Position numbers and translations under genes: made by a program
DNA from: Certhia americana
Lineage: Eukaryota > Chordata > Aves > Passeriformes > Certhiidae
Assembly: GCA_018697195.1 (NCBI GenBank)
Contig: CM031857.1
Coordinates: forward strand, 95,582,966-95,646,965
Direction: 5' to 3'
DNA length: 64,000 nucleotides
Notes under the pieces: model-generated
What the model was told of the DNA's origin: nothing
The model's database searches: none
What the model saw: the letters and a program-made list of their open reading frames with translations, nothing else
In this document: in pieces, positions 13,301 through 26,048 of the stretch
Position numbering within the stretch: position 1 is the first letter of the stretch
Layout: the number at the start of each line of letters is the position of its first letter

Positions 13301-14411
13301 AGGCCTTCAGAGACCTTTGAAACTATGCCTTATTCACATGTGGTCTTTTTGTTCAGAGCAAAGGACAGAAAAATGGGACAAAAATAGCTTCATGTCATAC
13401 AGAGATTTTTAGAGGTGGAATGTAAGCCTAAATTGACACTATCATTTCCAATAGCATATCTCCTAAATAAATATTCTGTCACATGAATAGAGAGACATGA
13501 CAACATGTAACGTATGAGGTTTTTATTACCCAAAATGACTATACCACAGTATAACACAGAAGAAGGTTTTATTGACCTTTAATACATTATATATGTGTAT
13601 ATAGAGAGATACCTAAACATGTGGACATGTTATATATATACAGACACGTTGTAACAATATACGAGGGTATTTTTCATTTTTTATTACTTTTGTGGGGTTT
13701 ATTGACAAACTTGACCACTTAATAGTGGAACAATAAGCAAGGACATCATAAATATTTTATTCAACAACTAGAAGTAGATTCAGGACATATGTCACCATTT
13801 ACGCTCATCCTTGGCTCTGGAGGAGTCAAAGTGAGAGGGAAAGTAATCTGAACTAATGGCTCTTAGACTCCCAGTAAGTAAATAATGTCAGATATTAGCC
13901 ATCATCCTGAGGCCAAAATGTGCAATTCTGTTAATGTCCCAGGCAGTCTGACTGAATCAGAAACAAAAATGCCTTTCACTTGCTCCTTCAGTAGGTTGTT
14001 CAGTCTTGCTAGGTATCTAGATCTTGGAACTTTCTGAGGGGAACATACACAGCCTCATCTAGATGAAACGTGGACCTTTGGAAAACACAATCCCTTCTGA
14101 CTGTGAATGGAAACAGGTCTTGCTTAGGCTAGAGCATTCTACAGAAGGTTTTGGAAATAGAAAAATGTATTCCTAAAATATAGTGAAAAAACCATCTACA
14201 TCCCTTGGGAAAAATATTGATGTGATGGTAATAAAAGAGGCAATACAAGATAGAAGTACCCTGCATCCAAAAACTCTGTGTAGATTTCTGAAATACATGA
14301 ATCCCCACTATGTTCAATCTGCCTCTACATCTGGTCCCAAAACATGATTTGTGATTTTAATATGGTTGGTAAGACATAAGTGAATGTGTTTTTCTCTGCT
14401 AGAACTAAAGC

Positions 14412-14415
<4 letters not shown>
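10336..14415. other. Unique DNA, no gene seen
   Basis: No gene is supported. A strong splice-acceptor-like pyrimidine tract lies at 11581-11619 with TAG at 11619-11621. The frame after it is open for only about 24 codons with no donor. The segments around 12060-12345 and 13030-13390 are richer in GC than their flanks and give open frames of 75-82 codons, but these overlap on both strands, have no recognisable domain and are not called genes. A tract of imperfect TAATTTAGTAT-like repeats lies at about 12778-12832. Confidence 0.55.

Positions 14416-14445
<30 letters not shown>
14416..14445 (+). repeat. Poly(A) tract of 30
   Basis: Thirty uninterrupted A residues followed by a short GA run. CR1 elements do not end in poly(A), and no processed gene copy is recognised upstream, so this is treated as a simple repeat. 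Confidence 0.9.
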
Positions 14446-14448
<3 letters not shown>

Positions 14449-15039
14449 AGAGAAGGACTGTCTAAAAATTATGTAAAATGAGAGACAGAAAATTTCCTGA
14501 GACAATAGCCCACAGTAATATAATGGTTCTTACTCTTGCTGCCTACAGATCACCTCAACATCTTTATGGTCTTTATATTTAACAGATGAATCAAATGGGG
14601 GGGACCTCACTGTTACAACCATTTGCCTACCTGAAATCTCATCCTGTTTTAATGCTGTTCACTTTTTTCCAAAATTATCATTTGAGGTTTTGCATTAAAC
14701 TTTAGAGCAACAACTACAATAAAAGTAATAAAAAAAAAACCCTGAAAAAACATAAGAGGAAAATTTTGGGGGTTTTTGTTTGTTTGTCTGTTTGCATACT
14801 TGTTTTTCTAAAAAATGCCAAAGTTTTTCTGGGAGTCCAGTAATCACCAGCTTTTCTACAAGGACTGCCTGTGTCACAGCACTCACAAGACATTAATTTT
14901 CCATTAAGAGAGGTAATATTACATGTATTATGTGTTAAATAGCAGCCAAAGGTTTGCAGTACTGAGCAATATCCAAAGCACTTGTCACTTCTCTAGTATT
15001 TGTATCACTCTGGTACTATGTGTCGAATGAAAGTTGAAG
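14446..15039. other. Unique DNA with a (TTTG)n patch
   Basis: No gene is seen. A short TTTG-rich run lies at about 14773-14795. The remaining sequence is ordinary AT-rich DNA up to the CR1 fragment. Confidence 0.55.
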
Positions 15040-15285
15040 CATAAAAATCTCTTGAGTTGGACAGGACCCACAAGGGTCATGGAGTCCAGCTGCTATCCTT
15101 GCCCAGAACAACCCTAACAATCACACCATGTGCCTGAGAGCATTTACCAAATGTTTCTTAAACTCTGTTGGGCTTCATGCAATGACCACATTCTTGGAGA
15201 GCCTGTTCCAGTGCCCAATCCCTCTCTGCATGAATTTTCTCGTAGTATCTGCTCTAATTCTTCCCGACACAGCTTCAGGCTGATT
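15040..15285 (-). mobile_element. CR1 LINE, 3'-region fragment, minus strand
   Basis: Read on the plus strand this is the reverse complement of the CR1 3' region. It has a GTTGGACAGGACCC-like start, then TGGAGTCCAGCTGC, CACCATGTGCCTGAGAGC, a GAGAGCCTGTTCCAGTGCCC segment and a final CGACACAGCTTCAGGC block. This order matches the CR1 subfamily type seen again at 21645-22095, so the two are probably related copies. It is 5'-truncated and heavily mutated. The 75-codon open frame lying over it is not a gene. Confidence 0.85.
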
Positions 15286-17478
15286 CTATGTTTCTATGGG
15301 TTAAAAATTCTATTCAATCCTTGGGGAATAAGGCACATAAGAGTGTTTTTATTGTAGTGTCATTGGTTGCCAGTTTCTTCAACTCTTATAAAGGTGTCTC
15401 TAAAGATGTGACACTTGATAGGTACTTATTTTTATAATCCAGAGCTCTGTAAGAGTCCACAGGGATCTAGGCACTCATTTCTCAATGAATTTTTGTTTGT
15501 CAGGGTGTCAACTTCCTTTGCACAGCACACTGACTTTCTAGGGCTAGTGTTCCTCCTAGGGCTAACTCCAAGAATGATGTGGGTGCTGTGGTAGTGGGTT
15601 TTGAACCTTATCTTTGAAATGATGGCTCAGAAAAGATTGCTCAGAATTAAGAGTGCTACACTCAAGCTTAGGCCAAATAGCTTTAGGGTAGATGTGTTGA
15701 GACAGTAAACATGCCATGCACTGGGAGGAACTTGAAGCTACAGAACCGCAGTCTTCCTTGCTCCTAGGAGAGGTGCTGGGTGGTTATTCCATGGATTGGA
15801 GTGTTGTTATGAAAGTAAGCAGGTATGAATCAATACAGGACAATTCTGTGGTGCAGAGGGAATGAAAAACTTGATGTACTCCTTTTACTTTCTTCCCTGC
15901 AAAACTCAGGACACCCTGGTTTCCATTTTTAGGTTTGCTTATGCATTTTGTACCCAACCTTCTGTATCCAATTGAACAAGAAACATAGGATCAGGCACTG
16001 GATATCAGACATCCTCCTTTAATTTTCTTCTTCCCTCCTTAGTGCCTGGCAACACATGCACATTCTGTGTCAAATTGTGTTATTCTTTTTCTGTATTTTG
16101 GTAGAGTTGGAATGTCAGCTACTGTGTATGTCCTCTTCCCCAGAATAGCCAGTCTCTGGTGCTTAGAAGGGATGAAAGCTACTGATTTTGAACCCAGATG
16201 TAGGGAGATCTGAAGCTCCCTTCCTGTGTTGTTAAGGCATGTTTATGTTAAACATGACTTTTCTAAGCCTCTTCCTTCTCTGCATTTAGTTTGTCTTGTT
16301 TCTTTTTACACAGTAAAGAACACAAGCTAGATGCTTGTGGGATCAACCAAAGGCTCTTCCAGGAGAAAACTGTGGAATTCTCCCATGTCGTGACTGAGAA
16401 TTGCTTGTTCCACAGTACTGCTCTGTGCTGGTGGTTAGTGCTAGCTGTTGTGACTCCTCAGAGGGATCCAGGGTAGTAGATGGTCATACTGACCAAGGCA
16501 GCAGCACTACCACCCCTAGGACCTCCTCTGCACTGCTGCCTTTCACAGACCCTGACTGAACGGGCTCTGCAATCAGCCTGCTTAAATGCCTTCACTAGAG
16601 GAATGATCTTCCAGATGTAAACACTACTCTTAATTTAGGAATGGAATTTCCAGTTTTCTGACCTTTAAAACCAGAGTATTTTTCCCAGAGCAGCAGCAGA
16701 ATTTTTAATTATACAGTAAAGAGAAAAATAATTCATCTTAGGAAAACCAACATTGTTTACAAGGTTTTAGAAAATGACTGATAGCAATTTAGATATATGT
16801 ATAATTGTATTTATCTTAGGCAAAAATACAGAGCACACATTTATCATGAGGGGATCTTCTATTACATTTGGAGTCTAAAGAAGCTAATGAATTGATTACA
16901 GTAATAATGGGAATAAATGAAATAAGTCATCCTGCAGAAATAGAAGTCTGAATTTGGAATTCTTACAGTATAATTTTTCAAGCTAATACCTATGTCTGTA
17001 ACACATACTTGAGAGGTAAATCCTACAAACTGAATCAACATGGTTTGACAGGTCCCAACCAGTGTAAAGGTGCATTCCCTCAGGCTAGTTTTATACAAAA
17101 CAGACAGATGAGAATGGTCTGAGATTCCTGGGGCAGATGATTAGTCACAAAGTTTCTAAGTCAATGGAACACTTAAAAATCAAAATATTATTATTAATTG
17201 TTAGCATGAAGAATGAATGAAATTACTAAAGTAAGGGAAAAGCGCTAATCTAATTCCACTGTTCTGAGCTCTGTGAGAACAGTTTTTATCATTTAGGAGC
17301 TGTTTCAGATTTGTCATTTCCTTCAAGAATCTACAAGATTCTTGTATTGATGATACTGGGAAATTGGGTATGTAATTGTAAGGTAAGGAGCTTGGGAAAC
17401 AGAAAGATTGAAAGAAGTTGCACAGCTAAGGCTTTATAAAGAGAGATTGTTAGATTTGTTCATTAAATAAAAAGGATG
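15286..17478. other. Unique DNA, no gene seen
   Basis: No gene, RNA or repeat family is recognised. A local direct repeat of CTAGGGCTA appears twice near 15538-15563. The stretch around 16430-16580 is moderately GC-rich without a long open frame. Confidence 0.55.
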
Positions 17479-17514
17479 TCTTTCTAGTACCATGGAATCA
17501 TGGTACTAGAAAGA
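17479..17514. repeat. Perfect inverted repeat, 16-bp arms, 4-nt loop
   Basis: The left arm is TCTTTCTAGTACCATG (17479-17494), the loop is GAAT, and the right arm at 17499-17514 is its exact reverse complement. Pairing stops abruptly at both ends. The structure is too short for a typical animal pre-miRNA and lies in AT-rich DNA with no known element at its edges. It could form a cruciform or, if transcribed, a stable hairpin. It could equally be a palindromic duplication left by template switching. Confidence 0.95.
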
Positions 17515-20139
17515 ATCATGCTACTTAAGGAGCGCATATTTTACTATTAAACGCAATTACAACCCCACAGTTGGACAAGACTTCTTTTAAAAGTAATGAG
17601 TAGTTTTATATATATTAATATCTAATATATCCTGATTTCTTGTAAACTAACATTATTCTTTGAATGTTTCAGATATATGTGCTTTACAAAGTCCTTAGTT
17701 TGTAGGGTCTTAGAACTTAATCCCAATGCTGAAATTATATGAACTTTTAAAATTAAATCTGATTCTTATTTTGAAGTTTATTTGTTCATGGCTCATACAA
17801 TCTGCTTAATATTTTCCTCACTGAAGTATGTGGATTTCAAGGATAAATCTGTAATCAACTGTCAGAAATGGCTGCACTTTCAAAACACTATAAAAATCCG
17901 TCAGCGTTTTTCAGATGTTTTTTCAAACTCCAGGTTTTGCCTGCCCAAAACAGGGAAAAAAGCTCCAAAGACATGCTTATCTAACTTCTTCTATGTCAGT
18001 TGGTCAAATGAAAATGTCAAAATGTGGAGCAAGAAAAATTCCCTGAAGAATATCTTGGTCTCATTCTATTTGTTCTAACATAAAAGTCTGATGAAATTAT
18101 GGAGACTTGCTATGATGTGTGCCATTAATTAGAGTATAATACATCTAGAGCTTAGACTATTTGTAAATAAAATGGATGCCATAAAGCTCTCTGGAAATCT
18201 ATCAAGGATTCTGCTCATGCAAATCAGTGAGTAGAAAGGTGACCATTTTTATACCAACCTTGCAGTTTTGAAATGCTTCATAAGAATCCCTTCAGCACAA
18301 GGATCTCAATATACAGAAATTTCAGAATGCTTGAATGTGCTTATTTCCTGTGTTTTCCTTCTGAAGTGATCAAGTGGAAATGATGCATAAAAGAAAAATA
18401 TTTTTTTAAAGAGTAAAACAGAAATTATTACTCCTCAATAGTTTTGAAGCTAAATGCCCAAAAGCATTTGTGTCTTGCTGCTGGAGTGGGTAACTTTTGG
18501 ATAATACTCAGTCTGGGTTAAGCTGGAAAAACCTGCTCCTCAGAGAGAGGAGCAAACCATATTGGGCCTTTTTAAAGCATCATTTTGATGCCAGGTGACA
18601 ATGGCTCCTTTCACAATGAGAAATGGAGGGCCACTGTATTGATCTTTCAATAGACATCAGTCCTCCTACAGTTGCAGAGCCTGCAGCAATAGCTCCAGTG
18701 GTACTGAGTACTTTTCTTCTGCAAAAATGCTGAAAACAACTGTATTTCTGCATTTTCTTTTAATTTTAGCAATGTTCTTAAATTTAGGACAAAAGTCACT
18801 TAGAGATGCTATAAATAGCCCAGTATTCCAAATTTTATTAAGGCTTGGAAATCTCTCTACTAAAAATATATGTTTCATTCAAAATCATATAATGGATTAA
18901 ACCATTTAACCACAAACACCATAGAAAGTAATTAGAGCTACTAATAGTAGATGGAAACATTTAAAATGCTACGGACATCCAGAAATTCTTAAAGAGAATA
19001 ATATATTCTCGCAATGAGAACTTGAGTTTCCACAAAGAACAGAGTCTTTCAGCATTATTTAAAGAAATATTTCATACATTTTTTAATACCCGCTCTGTGC
19101 TCTAAATTCTAAGAAAAACTGTCACAATCCTGCACATACTATTTACTCTGTCATAACACTGGATCTCAAACAAATACCCTAATATATATAAAGTAGAATT
19201 TTAGGTTATTAAGATGACTATTAGTGCAATGTCAAATCAAGGGCTGCCTCAGATATGATTTTTAAGAAACTTGTTCATGATCAGCTTCATGGTTTCCAAA
19301 TTAGCATATTGATATGTATTATGAAAAAGGCAGCACTTTAGTAGGCTTTAAGGTAACCATTTGTTGTTCCAGACCTCCTTTTCCCTTGTGTTCTTTTGGA
19401 GAGTGAGCACAAACACAAACACAGGTGAAACAGCATTTCAGGAATCAGGAATATAGCAAATGTTTGCGTGTGTCCTTCTAGAATTCCATGAGAGATAGGG
19501 GGGGAAAAATAGAGGCCAAATAGGAAATCAACTTGTATCAATGAAAATAAAAACCTAGAGAGGAATGGAAAAATTTAGAATTCTACTTGCAACATCATTG
19601 ATCATTCAGAATTTTCTGAATTTTTTAGAAAGGTTTCTAATATCTGATTATTTAGTAAAAAGGGATATCCCTATCCATGTTAGTCAGTAAAGAATTCTAA
19701 GGATGTTATTACAAATTGCATATCTCAATGAAGGTAATAAACTGAAACTACAGCTAATACAGCCCCAACTTATCAAAACTATTATTTTTCTTTTAATTTA
19801 TCCCAAAAGGTTGAAATAACTGCCTAGGTGTTCCTTATTTCCAGTTGTCTACTAATTATTTTCTTCTTAAAGTGAATAGTTGCCAGGGATGTGTTGGAGT
19901 AATTCTTGACCTTTGAAGTCAAAAGACACAGTTGATTACTGTAAAGTCTAATTATCCCTTACAGGGATAGTCATGATTGCCACCTTTGCTTTGAAGAAAT
20001 TAGGATCCTTAGTGCATACTTAACAAAGAAGGAAGATTACTCCAGGGGCTGAATTAGACCAGGTGGCTAACTTCTGTTCTTCTACAGCCTTGATAGGTTT
20101 TAGCAACACATTTAAACAACCCAAACAACAGCTACCTGG
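17515..20139. other. AT-rich unique DNA, no gene seen
   Basis: No gene is supported. The 98-codon open frame at 17782-18078 has no recognisable domain. A small hairpin with 8-bp arms (TGCTCCTC/GAGGAGCA) lies at 18534-18554. The rest is AT-rich spacer. Confidence 0.55.
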
Positions 20140-20381
20140 AGCTGTTCCTCCCCTCATGCAAAATTTTTCACTTTCCCTTGTTGAACCTCATGAGATTCCT
20201 GATAGTCTATTTCTCCAGCTGTTGAGGTCCTTCTGGATGGCAGCACAACCCACTGACCCTGACATCAGCCACTCCTCCCAGTTTAATGTCATTTACAACC
20301 TTGCTGAGGGTACACTCTGCTGCATCATTCACGTCATTAATAAAGATGTTAAACAGGAGTGGAGCCAGTACTGGGTTCATT
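20140..20381 (-). mobile_element. CR1 LINE, internal ORF2 fragment, minus strand
   Basis: On the plus strand this reads as the antisense of CR1 ORF2. The signature phrases are CTTGTTGAACCTCATGAG, GGTCCTTCTGGATGGCA, CAACCTTGCTGAGGGTACAC and AAAGATGTTAAACAGGAG. These lie in the C-terminal half of the reverse-transcriptase ORF in intact elements. Both ends of the element are missing here. The 116-codon open frame on the plus strand across it is an antisense artefact. It cannot be the missing 5' part of the copy at 21645-22095, because the order on the chromosome is wrong for one insertion. Confidence 0.85.
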
Positions 20382-21644
20382 ACCATATCTGTTTCAATTT
20401 ATCAGTGACATAACAGCAGTAGTATTAAGAAAAAATACTGAATGTACTTAGACCTGAAAATATTTCACCTTCTGGATTCTTACAATAATAGTGTGCAGCA
20501 GTACTCAAAATTTCTCCAAGCTGAGAAATTCAAATGAATGAACTTAGTAGTAAAAAGATAGAATCATACAAAAAAAAAAAAAATTAGGGCATAAAAGAAA
20601 AAGATAAAAATGTAGTAGCGAAGAAAATAATCTGTAGGCTTATTCAGTAACTTAAACCTTGCATCAAGGTAAGCCATTTATTTCAAATGACGTGTGAAGA
20701 ACCCCGAGGCTTTGAGGCCACAGCTCATTTGTGTTGTTAGACACTGACACACACAGACAAACGAAAGATAGGGAAAATGTGAGAAAAGTGAGGAAATCAT
20801 GAGAGCAAAGGCAAGAAAGCTGTCAGGAAGTCATGCAGGGACATAAGCAGCTTACAGAGCCTATGAGCAAGTATAATGTCTCTAAGGAATATGACCTTAA
20901 TAAATGCAGTCCATTACACCTTTAGAGTCAGTATAGCTTCAAAGCTATTTGCATGTAAATGATTGCATTTTCTGTCACCCAGTATTATCTGATGATTATA
21001 AACATAGCATTTTTTTGATGTTGCTCATATGATTTATGCTCCAGTTCTGCGTAAAAGCTACAGAGAAGAGCTGCTGGTATTGGCAGAACTTGGTACTCTA
21101 GAAAAGTTGAAAATAAACAGATTCAACAAGCCCATACTTTTAATTTTTTTTTGTCTCCATATTTTCAGTATAAAAATGTGTTGCCCTTAAGTATTACCTT
21201 ACTTGGTTGTTTGCGAGAAGAATTTGATACATTCCACAGTTATCACAGTGAGACTGACTAGGGTGACTGACTAGGGTGATTATTGATTTTGGACAATCTG
21301 ATGATATGACACTGAGATGAGAAAAATTAATCTATAAGCTAATCTATCATTAGCTACACAGAGATACACAGCTTTTCCCCAACTTTTTCCCACAGAGAGA
21401 TGCCAATAAATTAAAAAACCCAAACAATAGTCAGCATTGAAAATTAATACAGCTACATTTGTAATAATATGTCTGCTGCTGATGAATAGCAAATACTGTG
21501 ACCCACATGCAATATTTTAAAAATTATTAGCATGTGGATAATTAACAAAAGACAACAAAACAGAGGCAGATAGCATTGATGAGAAACATGAAGAAGTAGA
21601 AAAAGCCACACCCTTTCTGTGCTCACAATCTCAAAATAGTTATT
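20382..21644. other. AT-rich unique DNA, no gene seen
   Basis: No gene is seen. A 13-base unit (GACTGACTAGGGT) is tandemly duplicated at 21252-21277. A motif-dense segment at about 20885-21045, which includes the POU octamer ATTTGCAT at 20947-20954, is listed separately as a regulatory candidate. Confidence 0.55.
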
Positions 21645-22095
21645 ATGGAATCATAGAATATGCTTAGTTGGAAGATATTTTTCAGGACAATCAATTCCAA
21701 CTTCTGCCCTGTGCAGGACACCCAAGAATCACATCGTGTGCCTGAGAGTGCTGTTCAAACACTTCTTGGACTGTCAGGCTTGGTGCTGTAACCATTTCCC
21801 TGGAGAGTCTGTTTCTGTGCCTTAATGTTCTTTGGATAAAAAACCTTTTCCTGACATCCAACCTAAACCTCCCTCTATTCAGCTTCCTGCCATCCCCTCA
21901 AGTCTTGTCACTGATCATGAGAGTGAAGAGATCAGTGTCTGCCCCTCTACTTCCCCTCGTGAGGACCTTGAAGACCACAATGAGTTATCCCCTCAGTCTC
22001 CTCTTCTCCACACTGAACTGACCGAGTGTCCTCAGCTGCTCCTCATACAGCTTCCCCTCCAGACCCCTCATCATTCTCATGGCCCTGTGTGACCT
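21645..22095 (-). mobile_element. CR1 LINE, 3' end, minus strand
   Basis: The plus strand begins with the reverse complement of the CR1 terminal repeat (GGAATCATAGAAT). It then shows TTGGAAGAT, CCAACTTCTGCCC, CACATCGTGTGCCTGAGAG, TTCCTGACATCC, AGAGATCAGTGTCTGCCC, CTCAGTCTCCTCTTCTCCA and the GCTCCTCATACAGCTTCCCC and CATTCTCATGGCCCTGTG blocks. The 3' terminus is intact and the 5' side is truncated at about 22095. The open frame at 21832-22092 (86 codons) is antisense CR1, not a gene. Copies at 15040-15285 and 61025-61705 share the same block order. Confidence 0.92.
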
Positions 22096-25000
22096 GGTTA
22101 GCTCTGTATTATAAATAAGACATAATCAGGCTATATCTGGGTCCAATTTGGTTATGAAAGTTGTGCAACTGTTCTCAAAACTGAAGACATGGCCTACATC
22201 AGAGGCTAAAGTATTCTTAACTGAGGTATTAAGTCTGAGTGCCATGTTTTGTCCCTGTGCAACACTGCAACAATTATTTGTACTGGCATACTTTTCTGAG
22301 GAATTAATGATTTCATCTTTTGTGCTTGTATGTATTGGAAGCATTTTCTCTCCTTTCTAGTTCTGCTTTCTTGTCTAATATGATATAAAGTAGAAAACAA
22401 ACATCAAGCATCATTGTATTCAAATTCATTGAAATCTTGTTTGAATTGGCTTTCTGTACAGACATGAACCCATTATGTTAGCTTACATTCTATTATTTTC
22501 ATTTGACCTAAGCACTTGAATCAAAATTTAGAATCCTGTAAAAGTTTCTTCCAAAAGACAAACTGCTGAATAACAGCCAAACTCTCTGTTTTCTAGATGA
22601 GGAAAAGTTCCCTTTCTTGTGGTGCCAAACTCCTTTCAGCCTACATTTATCCTGAAAGATGTCACTACCATACCACCAGAATTTTTCAGATTGATTCTAG
22701 AGGTTCCCATTTGGCTCACTGCTGTCCTCTTCTTCCATGTCTCCATCCTCCCCAGGGCTGTGCCTCATGGGCTCTGTTGGATTTAGCTGCAGTGCCTGCA
22801 AAGCTTTTCAGCTCTAGCTGTTCTACTCCTTCGTCAGGCAGCATGTTCTGCCCCCAACTAGTGCAGTTAAAGGCTGTAAATAATAATGCAAATGAAAATT
22901 GATGTCTGACTTAAGTTAATATGCCAAGTTATGAACTAGTACAGTTTCTGCAATAAGAGTGTCCAGAAGAAGCAGAAAGGAAAAGCTAAAAAAAAATAAG
23001 CTTTTCAGCCACTCTGGCTGTATGATAACAAGATTACAGGTGAACACGTGATTAATACTCTCCCATATCACTCCTACAAAAACAAGGCAAGAAGCTGCCT
23101 TTGACCATGCAATTACCACAGTGTAAGACTCAGAAGGGTACCTCTGTTTTAACAGGATCTATACTTGCCCTAAAGTTAGAGGCAATTATTGTTTCAGCTA
23201 TACCTAGTCCTATGGAGAAATTTAAAGGCATTTTAAAAAAGGAAGTGAATGTGTTAGCCAGTATAACTCAACCCACAACATTAACATTCTTTAAACACCA
23301 ACATGTGGTGAGTAGTAATTTAGGAGGAAAACATTTTGTGAAGACCAGTATAATATAATTTTACCCATCAGTAAGCAATATAGCACATCCATGAAGATTA
23401 TTTACATACTGACAGCTGGTCTGATAATGCCCTTGCCTCCCTGCCTATCACCTAGGCTGTGCTAACACAGCAAAATCTTAGTGCATAAATCTTAGCATTT
23501 AGCAATTTCAGCAGTTTTGTATGCTCAGAGGTGGTATGTAAAGTCTCCATAAAATTTGCATGGCCAAATTTTTATTTGCATCAGGATGCTGGCTTCTTGC
23601 AGTATAATGGTGGTGTGATTCCATCTTCCCTGTAGCCACACATGACTTTTCTTCTAGCATAATCCTCTACTTCAAATGGTTTTACACCCTCTGCCTTACA
23701 TAAGAATACATCTGGTATTAAAACAGCTTTTGTAGCAGTGGACTCTTTTCAAATTCTTAATCTGCTCAATAAATTGTTACTCCCCTTTACAACTCAAGTA
23801 GTTATGGCAGCATAGTATTGCATTTCATTTTATTCAGTGGACTGTGACAGCCCATAACTGTGACCTTTTTTTGTGGACATGCTTATAGGTGTCAGGAATT
23901 ATGACTTGCAGTGATCCACAAAAATGCTATTGCATTATCTCCTGATAATGCAAAGTAGCATATAATATATCATTGTTGCAATAACAGCCTTTCACTTCTT
24001 CTGTTCTCTTCCTCTGTTTTCAAATAGCAAAATAACAGAACAGAATACAAATATATCAATTTATACCATTTTTTCCTTTGTTTGTGAATTAAACTGGTGT
24101 TATTGATACAAGCTATTGGCTTCTCCAGATACCCTATTATTTGAATGTATGTTCAAATTACGATTTTTCTCCTGGTTTAAGGACACTCATAGAAACTGTT
24201 CCTTTCCAGGCTACTCTGCACTCTTTCCATCAAATCTGACATAATAGATGTTTGAACATAAAAATCAATTGCATGATATGTCTAGTGCTTTTCTTAGCCC
24301 ACAGAGCTACTATAATTCATAGCTATAATTCAAGCCATGTAAAACTATTTAAAATGACTAAAGATATAACCTTCTATAAAACTGCCATAATCCTTCCCTG
24401 CAGGTTATTTCAGTGTAAATTTTCTGTAACATATGGGTGATCATCTGATCTTCATACATTTGAATATTTTGTAAATAAGAATGACTGTACACATCAGAGC
24501 TGATCTTCAAATATTATATTGAATTTTTATTTAAATACATTTTTAAAATAAGTCAGACAATTTTATATAACCCTCTATAAAAATTCTTGTGTATTTTCCA
24601 CAACTATTAAATCCCAGGGAATTAATTAGTTGCAAAAACATTCAGTAAATTACTCAGTGCATTATGTAAGGTTACATATATATAGCAAATTATATGATAA
24701 CCAAAATTTAAAAGGTCAAAGCTGAAATTAAGTATTTCTAATAAAAGGTGACAAATAAAACCAATATTTTATCTCACTCTTTTTTCACCTTCATTGTCAC
24801 ATTTGCATGTAGTGTTCCAGAACTTTTCCTTTCTGCTCTCAACTTGTTTTTTCTAGATCTGTGAGGGCATTTTTTTCATTAACAGCTCTGCTGAATACCA
24901 ACTTCAATTTTGACAAAACCTTCAAACAAGGGCAGCCTTCCTGGATAAATTTATTCTTTCTACTGTTCAGAGATCTGTGGTTATCAAGATTTGGTATATG

Positions 25001-25572
25001 AATATGCCAAATGCCTGTATTTTAGGGGTGTCTTTGGGGGTGAAAAACCACAGCTCATTTGCCAGGTGCAATCACTTAGGAGTCTTTCTCTTTCTCCTTC
25101 AAAGTGCATGTCATAAGGGGCAAAAAAGATTAAAGTATCTGATGCTCTTTTTTACACATGTAAAAAGATGCTGCCTATCTTCAGTTATTATTTTTTTCTT
25201 TTGTTTCCTTAATTTTCATCTTCCTCTGGGAAACCAAAGTAATTTTCTATAAAATAAATAGAAAGTACAACATTGAACTTTATTTTTTCCTTTTCTTTTT
25301 TTTTCTTTCTCTCTTTAAGAGACTGTTTAATCAGATCTGTGGAAGTGATGAGGGAGTATGCTAGTCTCTAACCTTGCAATTATTTTAAGATTTTTGAGCC
25401 TATACACAGCTATTCTCTGAATTCCTCAGTGCCCCTTACAATAAGACTATTATGGCAAAGAACTTGACTGCATAGTAGCTACTCACAATGTTTATTCATA
25501 AGGCTTTGCCTTTGAAATTGTAAGGTCAGTCTGGGAACGCTTACATGTATAATTATGCTTCTATAGGCTTTT
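22096..25572. other. Unique DNA, no gene seen
   Basis: No gene or repeat family is recognised. The stretch 22600-22900 is less AT-rich and gives a 101-codon open frame without recognisable domains. A pyrimidine tract at about 25279-25316 ends in AAG and resembles a splice acceptor, but no convincing exon follows. Confidence 0.55.
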
Positions 25573-25938
25573 TCACAATACCAATCTACCACCATGCAAC
25601 TCAGCACACCTTGTGGCAAGGCAGTGGGACCTGCAGGGATGAGCTGACAGGAACCCCAGGAAAGTCAGCAAGTGCCAAGCAGTGCCTGGGGAGGGCAGGG
25701 TCCCTGTGATGGCACAGCCTGAAGAACAAGGGCCTTGAGGCAGGAATGGGCAGTGAGCTGGACACGAGCCAATGGCATGGCCTGGGCAAAGGCAGCCAGC
25801 AGAGTCTGGCTCCATGAGCAGGGACAGGGGCCACAGACTGAGGGAAGGGACTGTCCCCCTGCACATGGTGCCCTTCAGAGCACAACCAGGGATGGTGTCC
25901 AGCCTTGGGCCCCTGTCAGAGTCAGAAATTCTGAGCAA
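25573..25938. other. GC-rich block of unknown origin
   Basis: About 365 bases are clearly richer in G and C than everything around them, with abrupt edges. The block is open in several frames on both strands (for example 121 codons on minus from 25938, and 84 codons on plus from 25735). None of these translations shows a domain I recognise, and simultaneous openness on both strands is expected from stop-poor GC-rich DNA. It sits about 110 bases upstream of an LTR-like element. An interspersed repeat or ERV-derived segment is the most likely explanation. An isolated exon or a CpG-poor GC island are the alternatives. Confidence 0.5.
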
Positions 25939-26048
25939 TATTTCTTTGCATGTTTAAGGGATGAAAAATCTCTGACAAACACTTTTTAATCTTTGACCAT
26001 GAAAAAATGTTTTTCATCTTTGACCATTAACTTTCTTAGGCTCTGGGA

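Noticed and set aside
14416..14445. Poly(A) tail of a processed pseudogene or SINE
   Set aside because: No recognisable gene copy, SINE promoter boxes or flanking duplication was seen upstream, so it is left as a simple repeat.
17479..17514. microRNA precursor or rho-independent terminator
   Set aside because: The stem is only 16 bp with a 4-nt loop and no extension, too short for a pre-miRNA. Bacterial terminators do not apply in vertebrate DNA.
20063..20413. 116-codon plus-strand frame
   Set aside because: It lies across antisense CR1 ORF2 sequence. The open frame is the wrong strand for the element and has no function of its own.
21832..22092. 86-codon plus-strand frame
   Set aside because: It falls wholly within an antisense CR1 3' end.
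25573..25938. 121-codon minus-strand frame as a gene
   Set aside because: Several frames on both strands are open at once, as expected from GC-rich stop-poor DNA. No domain is recognised and there is no upstream promoter or splice context.
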